Source of the DNA: Pseudomonas sp. Q1-7
GTDB taxonomy: Bacteria; Pseudomonadota; Gammaproteobacteria; Pseudomonadales; Pseudomonadaceae
Reading direction: 5' to 3'
Length of the DNA: 64,000 nucleotides
Assembly (NCBI RefSeq): GCF_028010285.1
Contig: NZ_CP116304.1
Location: 323,501-387,500 of the forward strand
Shown here in pieces: positions 60,199 through 64,000 of this stretch (position 1 is the stretch's first letter; each line of letters starts with the position of its first letter). The notes beneath the pieces were generated by a model. That model did no database searches and was not told where the DNA came from. It was given only the letters and a program-made list of their open reading frames with translations. The position numbers were made by a program, and so were the translations under genes.

Positions 60199-61614
60199 AT
60201 GAAGCTCTACATCAAGCTGGCCGAGACCCTGGGCGAACGCATCGAACAGGGCTACTACCGTCCCGGCGACCGCCTGCCGTCGGTGCGTGCGCTGAGTGTG
60301 GAGCATGGCGTGAGCCTGAGCACGGTGCAGCAGGCCTATCGGATTCTCGAAGACGGTGGCCTGGCCGAGCCGCGACCGAAATCGGGCTACTTCGTCCCAC
60401 CCCGGCGGCAGACCCCGGCGCTTCCGGCCGTCGGCCGGGCGCCCCAGCGGCCGGTGGACGTTTCCCAGTGGGACGACGTGCTCGACCTGATCAAGCGCAG
60501 CGCCAGGGATAATGTGGTGCAGCTCGGCCGCGGCATGCCGGATATCACCAGCCCGACGCTGAAGCCCCTGCTGCGCAGCCTGGGCCGGATCAGCCGGCGC
60601 CAGGACGGCTGCGGCCTCTACTACGACAGCATCCATGGCACCGAGGCGCTGCGCGAGCAGGTTTCGCGGCTGGCGCTGGATTCCGGGTGCCAGATCCCGG
60701 CCAGCGATATCGTCATCACCACCGGCTGCCACGAGGCGTTGTCGGTGGCCATCCGCTCTGTCTGCGAGCCCGGAGATATCGTCGCGGTGGACTCGCCGAG
60801 CTTCCACGGCGCCATGCAGACCCTCAAGGGCTTCGGCATGAAGGCCCTGGAACTGCCCACCGACCCGCTCAACGGTATCAGCCTGGAGGCGCTGGAGATG
60901 GCCCTGGAGCAATGGCCGATCAAGCTCATCCAGCTCACCCCCAGTTGCAACAACCCCCTCGGCTACATCATGCCCGAGGCACGCAAGCGCGCCCTGCTGA
61001 CCCTCGCCCAGCGTTACGACGTGGCGATCGTGGAGGACGACGTCTACGGCGATCTCGCCTATCAGTACCCGCGTCCGCGTACCATCAAGTCCTTCGACGA
61101 GGACGGCCGTGTGCTGCTTTGCAGCTCCTTTTCCAAGACGGTGGCGCCGGGTATCCGCGTCGGCTGGATCGCACCCGGCCGGTACTTCGAACGCGCGCTG
61201 CACATGAAGTACATCTCCACCGGCGCCACCGCCACCCAGCCGCAACTGGCGCTGGCCGAGTTCATCGGCGAAGGCCATTACGAGCCGCACCTGCGGCGCA
61301 TGCGCAGCCAGTACCAGCACAGCCGCGACCAGATGATCGACTGGGTGATGCGCTACTTCCCCGAAGGCACGCGCGCCAGCCGGCCCCAAGGCAGCTTCAT
61401 GCTCTGGGTGGAGCTGGCCGAGAGTTTCGACACCCTGCGCCTGAACCGCGAGCTGCTGCCCAAGGGCGTGCAGATCGCCGCCGGCAGCATCTTCTCCGCG
61501 TCGGGCAAGTACCGGAACTGCCTGCGGATGAACTACTCCGGCAAACCCTCCCCGGCCATCGAGGCGGCGGTAAGGACGGTGGGGGAGACGGTGAAGGGGA
61601 TGATGGGAGAGTAG
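60199..61614 (+). CDS. MocR-family regulator (GntR helix-turn-helix fused to aminotransferase fold)
   Basis: A 471-residue fusion. A GntR winged helix covers about residues 1-72 (LGERIEQGYYRPGDRLPSVR, GVSLSTVQQAYRILEDGGLA). A class I aminotransferase-like domain runs to the end, with HGTEALREQVSRLALDSG, QLTPSCNNPLGYIMPEARKR, VEDDVYGDLAYQYPRP, and the pyridoxal lysine K313 in SSFSKTVAPGIRVGW. MocR proteins use pyridoxal phosphate, alone or with an amino compound, as a signal. The divergent DUF1127 gene is the natural candidate target. A GGGAGA site precedes the ATG. Confidence 0.93.
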   Translation: MKLYIKLAETLGERIEQGYYRPGDRLPSVRALSVEHGVSLSTVQQAYRILEDGGLAEPRPKSGYFVPPRRQTPALPAVGRAPQRPVDVSQWDDVLDLIKRSARDNVVQLGRGMPDITSPTLKPLLRSLGRISRRQDGCGLYYDSIHGTEALREQVSRLALDSGCQIPASDIVITTGCHEALSVAIRSVCEPGDIVAVDSPSFHGAMQTLKGFGMKALELPTDPLNGISLEALEMALEQWPIKLIQLTPSCNNPLGYIMPEARKRALLTLAQRYDVAIVEDDVYGDLAYQYPRPRTIKSFDEDGRVLLCSSFSKTVAPGIRVGWIAPGRYFERALHMKYISTGATATQPQLALAEFIGEGHYEPHLRRMRSQYQHSRDQMIDWVMRYFPEGTRASRPQGSFMLWVELAESFDTLRLNRELLPKGVQIAAGSIFSASGKYRNCLRMNYSGKPSPAIEAAVRTVGETVKGMMGE

Positions 61615-61633
61615 GGAAGTAGGAGTGCCCTTT

Positions 61634-61728
61634 TGTGGGGGCGAATTCATTCGCTAGGGCCGCATAACGGCCGTGGGCCTCTCGGGGGCAGACCTTCGGT
61701 CTGCTGAGCGAATGAATTCGCCCCCACA
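61634..61728. repeat. REPIN: paired REP sequences left of the RAYT gene
   Basis: Two perfect 22-base inverted arms lie at 61634-61655 (TGTGGGGGCGAATTCATTCG...) and 61707-61728 (...CGAATGAATTCGCCCCCACA), with 51 bases between them. The inner part contains another perfect hairpin, GCAGACC-TTC-GGTCTGC. The element ends seven bases from the stop of the transposase gene that is expected to mobilise it. Confidence 0.88.
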
Positions 61729-61735
61729 GGAGCCG

Positions 61736-62185
61736 TCATAACCATCGAGCATCCCAGAACGGATATTCACCGATCCGCTCCACCAGGCCTGCCCGCAGTG
61801 GGTTGGCCACTATGTAGCGAGCGATCTTGCGGAGGTCCTCTTCCCGTCGTATCGCATGGTCGTGGAACCCCTTCTGCCAAATCGACCGGCTGTTCGGCAG
61901 CAGGAGTCCCAGTTGCCTGGCAGTACGACCCTTGAACACCTTGACCAGGGTGGACAGGGCCAGCGGTCCGTTTAGCTGCAGCAACCAGTGCAGGTGGTCG
62001 GGCATCAACACCCAAGCGAAGGAGTCGAGCAGATTCTGCTCCTGCAAGCGGCGCATTTCGGTGATGACCAGACGAGCCATGGTGAAGTCGCGGAACAGGG
62101 GGAGCCGCCCTTCCGTGGTGGTGGTGATGTGGTAGATCTGGCCGGTGCGTGATACCCGGCCCTTGAGAAGATCGTCGCTCGGCAT
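61736..62185 (-). CDS. REP-associated tyrosine transposase (RAYT)
   Basis: A 149-residue Y1-type HUH enzyme related to IS200/IS605 TnpA. Hallmarks are the HUH motif in AWVLMPDHLHWLLQL, and SIWQKGFHDHAIRREEDLRK. The candidate catalytic tyrosine is in ARYIVANPLRAGLV. RAYTs cut REP hairpins and are held to spread REPINs. The gene is flanked by REP structures on both sides (61634-61728 and 62277-62314). The ATG at 62185 is eight bases from AGGAGG; the ATG at 62191 is only two bases away, so the later one was chosen. The gene is intact. Confidence 0.92.
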   Translation of the reverse strand: MPSDDLLKGRVSRTGQIYHITTTTEGRLPLFRDFTMARLVITEMRRLQEQNLLDSFAWVLMPDHLHWLLQLNGPLALSTLVKVFKGRTARQLGLLLPNSRSIWQKGFHDHAIRREEDLRKIARYIVANPLRAGLVERIGEYPFWDARWL

Positions 62186-62276
62186 GTCCATTGCCTCCTG
62201 ATATCGAAGGCAATGACTTTAGGTGGCTCGTGCTGGTGTCGGTGTTGCGGGTGTGAGTCGGACGGATCGCCTTCTG

Positions 62277-62314
62277 CTGTGGGAATCCATTCGCGAATGA
62301 ATTCGCTCCCACAG
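62277..62314. repeat. REP palindrome right of the RAYT gene
   Basis: CTGTGGGAATCCATTCGCG is joined directly to CGAATGAATTCGCTCCCACA. The right half is a standard REP arm and the left half a shortened copy. It lies in the 150-base spacer between the RAYT gene and the yccS-like gene. Confidence 0.82.
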
Positions 62315-62335
62315 GGGAGCGCCTAAGGCACTCGC

Positions 62336-64000
62336 CTACACCACCTTCCCCGCATTCAACAAATGCGCCGTCAGGGTCCGCAAGGCCCCCAGTTGCCGGC
62401 AGATCAGCCCCAGCTCGGTCTGTACCAGCCGGGGGCGGTCGTCGAGGTCTTCCGGGAGCTGCTCCAGGGCCTTGGCCAGGGCGTCTTCCTCATCGCGGTG
62501 GATGCTGATCGGGCGCCGCTCGCTCAGGCCCTGGGCGATGCAGTCGAGGCTTTCAGCGATCTGCTCGGCGGCCTGTTCGGACAACGGCGTGAGGGCCTCC
62601 CCCGGCTGGTCGCTGCGGTGTGCGCCGAGGGCCGAGAGGTAGCTGAGGAGGGTGTGGGAGAGCACCAGGAAGCGGAAGCCGATGTCCGCCTCCTTCCGGA
62701 AGTGGCCAGGCTCCATGAGCATGTTGGACAGCGTGGTGGACAGCGCCGCGTCGGCGTTGTGGGCGTTGCGTCGGGCCAGGCGGTAGGCCAGGTCGTCACG
62801 CTTGCCGCCGACGTACTGCTGCATGATCTGGCGCAGGTAGCGGCTGTTGCAGGTGAGGGTATTGGCCACCACCTGGTTGAGCCGCCGGCCCTGCCAGTCC
62901 GGGAGGATGAAGATCACCGCCAGGCCGGCGATCAGCGCGCCGATCAGGGTATCCACCAGGCGCGGCAGGAACAGGCCGTAGCTGTCGCCGATCTGGTTGA
63001 AGCAGAACAGCACCAGCAGGGTCATGGCGGCGGTGGCCAGGGTGTAGCGGGTGGCGCGGGTGGCGAAGAACACCACCCCGGCCACCACGGCGAAGACCGA
63101 CTGCACCAGGGCGCTGGGGAACAGGTCGAACAGCGCCCAGCCCAGGGCCAGGCCGAGCAGGGTGCCGGCTATCCGCTGCACCAGCTTGCGGCGAGTGGCG
63201 CCGAAGTTGGGCTGGCAGACGAAGACCGTGGTCAGCAGGATCCAATAGCCCTGCTCCGGGTGGATCAGGTGCAGCACCCCGTAGCCGGTGGCCAGCGCCA
63301 GGGCCATGCGCAGGGCGTGGCGGAACACCGGGGAGGTGGGCGTGAGGTTCTGCCTGAGGCGCTCCCAGACATCCTTCAGGCCTTGCGGCGAGCGGTCCAG
63401 CAGGCTGGTGTCCTGGGCCTCGGCAAGGGCGTCCGGGTTGCTGGCATCGATGAGCAGGCGGTCCAGGGTGGCGAGGTTACGCGCCAGGGCGCTGAGCGAG
63501 CGCAGCAGGCCGCGCCAGGCCGGGTTGCTCTGGACGCGCAGGTGCTCGAGGGAGGTGTTCAGGTCTTCCAGGGCCTGGGCACCATCCAGGTAGTCGAAGG
63601 GCTGGCGCATGCGGATGGCCCGGCCGAGGGCCTGGCAGGCGCCACCCTGCTGGCGCAGCAGGCGCTGGCAGCGGAACAGCACGTCGCTGTGGAAGAAAGC
63701 TTCGGCGAGTTCGTTGTAGGGGTGGTGGGACGAACTGGCGCGTTCGTGGATGTCCTGGGCCAGAAAGTAGAGCTTGAGGTAGCGGTTCACCTTGGGGCCC
63801 GGCCGGCCGTTGCCGACCCGGTGCAGGATGATTTCCTTGGCGGCGTTGAGCGCCGCCACCACCCGGCCGTTCTGCCGGGCCAGTTCCAGGCGGCGGGCCT
63901 CCACGTCGAGCTGGCGCACCGGTTCCAGCAGCGCGGATTTCAGTTTCAGGTACTGCCCCAGCTCGCGGAACAGCCTGGCCAGGCTCTGCTGCACCGGCTG
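62336..64000 (-). CDS. yccS: FUSC-family membrane protein, YccS-like, 5' end outside the window
   Basis: The C-terminal 554 or so residues of a YccS-type protein; the start and first membrane block lie beyond the right edge, since E. coli YccS has about 720 residues. A central soluble part is followed by a second block of membrane helices (PVFRHALRMALALATGYGVL, GYWILLTTVFVCQPNFGATR, IAGTLLGLALGWALFDLFPS). A FUSC/aromatic acid exporter-like core is visible in the motif QPNFGATRRKLVQRIAGTLL. A long cytoplasmic C-terminal region follows. These proteins are putative efflux components of unknown substrate. The GTG near 63994 is an internal codon. Confidence 0.88.
   Translation of the reverse strand, partial: QPVQQSLARLFRELGQYLKLKSALLEPVRQLDVEARRLELARQNGRVVAALNAAKEIILHRVGNGRPGPKVNRYLKLYFLAQDIHERASSSHHPYNELAEAFFHSDVLFRCQRLLRQQGGACQALGRAIRMRQPFDYLDGAQALEDLNTSLEHLRVQSNPAWRGLLRSLSALARNLATLDRLLIDASNPDALAEAQDTSLLDRSPQGLKDVWERLRQNLTPTSPVFRHALRMALALATGYGVLHLIHPEQGYWILLTTVFVCQPNFGATRRKLVQRIAGTLLGLALGWALFDLFPSALVQSVFAVVAGVVFFATRATRYTLATAAMTLLVLFCFNQIGDSYGLFLPRLVDTLIGALIAGLAVIFILPDWQGRRLNQVVANTLTCNSRYLRQIMQQYVGGKRDDLAYRLARRNAHNADAALSTTLSNMLMEPGHFRKEADIGFRFLVLSHTLLSYLSALGAHRSDQPGEALTPLSEQAAEQIAESLDCIAQGLSERRPISIHRDEEDALAKALEQLPEDLDDRPRLVQTELGLICRQLGALRTLTAHLLNAGKVV

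Noticed and set aside
61634-61728. Palindrome read as a phage attachment site
   Set aside because: No integrase or prophage genes are near; the REP-type sequence and adjacent RAYT explain it.

Overview
The window is high-GC, gene-dense DNA from a Pseudomonas chromosome. The best anchors are the complete Pil-Chp twitching-motility cluster, the pyrR-pyrB-pyrC' operon with a catalytically dead dihydroorotase, an SAH riboswitch upstream of ahcY, an ArsR-methyltransferase fusion upstream of metK, and a REP-associated transposase with its REP palindromes. From memory of P. aeruginosa PAO1, gene order follows three separate PAO1 segments (about PA0331-0338, PA0401-0432 and PA0546-0555). The mexR-mexAB-oprM block expected between the yceI-like gene and rhlE is absent, so this is probably not P. 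aeruginosa itself.

Layout. 1-6.5 kb: end of ilvA, two DUF2269 membrane proteins, a HAD-IB phosphatase divergent from rppH-ptsP, and a PAS-GGDEF diguanylate cyclase. 6.68-8.11 kb: an intact IS4-family element that appears to sit inside a terminator stem. 8.1-14.05 kb, all minus strand: pyrC'-pyrB-pyrR, ruvX, algH, tonB (tonB3-like) and gshB. 14.3-27.9 kb, plus strand: pilG-pilH-pilI-pilJ-pilK-chpA-chpB-chpC. 28-33.3 kb: rsmE, bioA, a secreted FAD amine oxidase-like protein, cytochrome b561 and YceI. 33.4-38.8 kb, minus strand: rhlE, an orphan solute-binding protein, metF and ahcY with promoter and SAH riboswitch. 39-43.5 kb: acyl-CoA thioesterase, a PilJ-domain chemoreceptor, a c-type cytochrome lipoprotein and ligB. 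43.9-48.4 kb: metK with its ArsR-methyltransferase neighbour, and a divergent LysR/TDT-transporter pair. 48.5-54.7 kb: the central carbon cluster tktA-epd-pgk-fba with two small lipoproteins between pgk and fba. 54.7-64 kb: another lipoprotein, a YgjP-like metalloprotein, two orphan periplasmic binding proteins (one frameshifted), a chemoreceptor, a DUF1127 protein divergent from a MocR regulator, a RAYT/REPIN locus and a truncated yccS-type gene.

How the genes work together. The Pil-Chp array is a chemotaxis-like pathway controlling type IV pili, and the tonB gene next to it matches tonB3, which is linked to twitching in P. aeruginosa. metF, ahcY and metK form most of an S-adenosylmethionine cycle under at least two different control devices: an SAH riboswitch, and a candidate SAM/SAH-sensing ArsR protein facing a perfect palindrome. 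tktA-epd-pgk-fba supply Calvin/pentose-phosphate/gluconeogenic interconversions and erythrose-4-phosphate for pyridoxal phosphate. No tRNA, rRNA, CRISPR array or prophage was seen. The clearest leads for new biology are the metK regulatory region, the MocR/DUF1127 shared operator, the RAYT/REPIN locus, and the exported-looking LigB.
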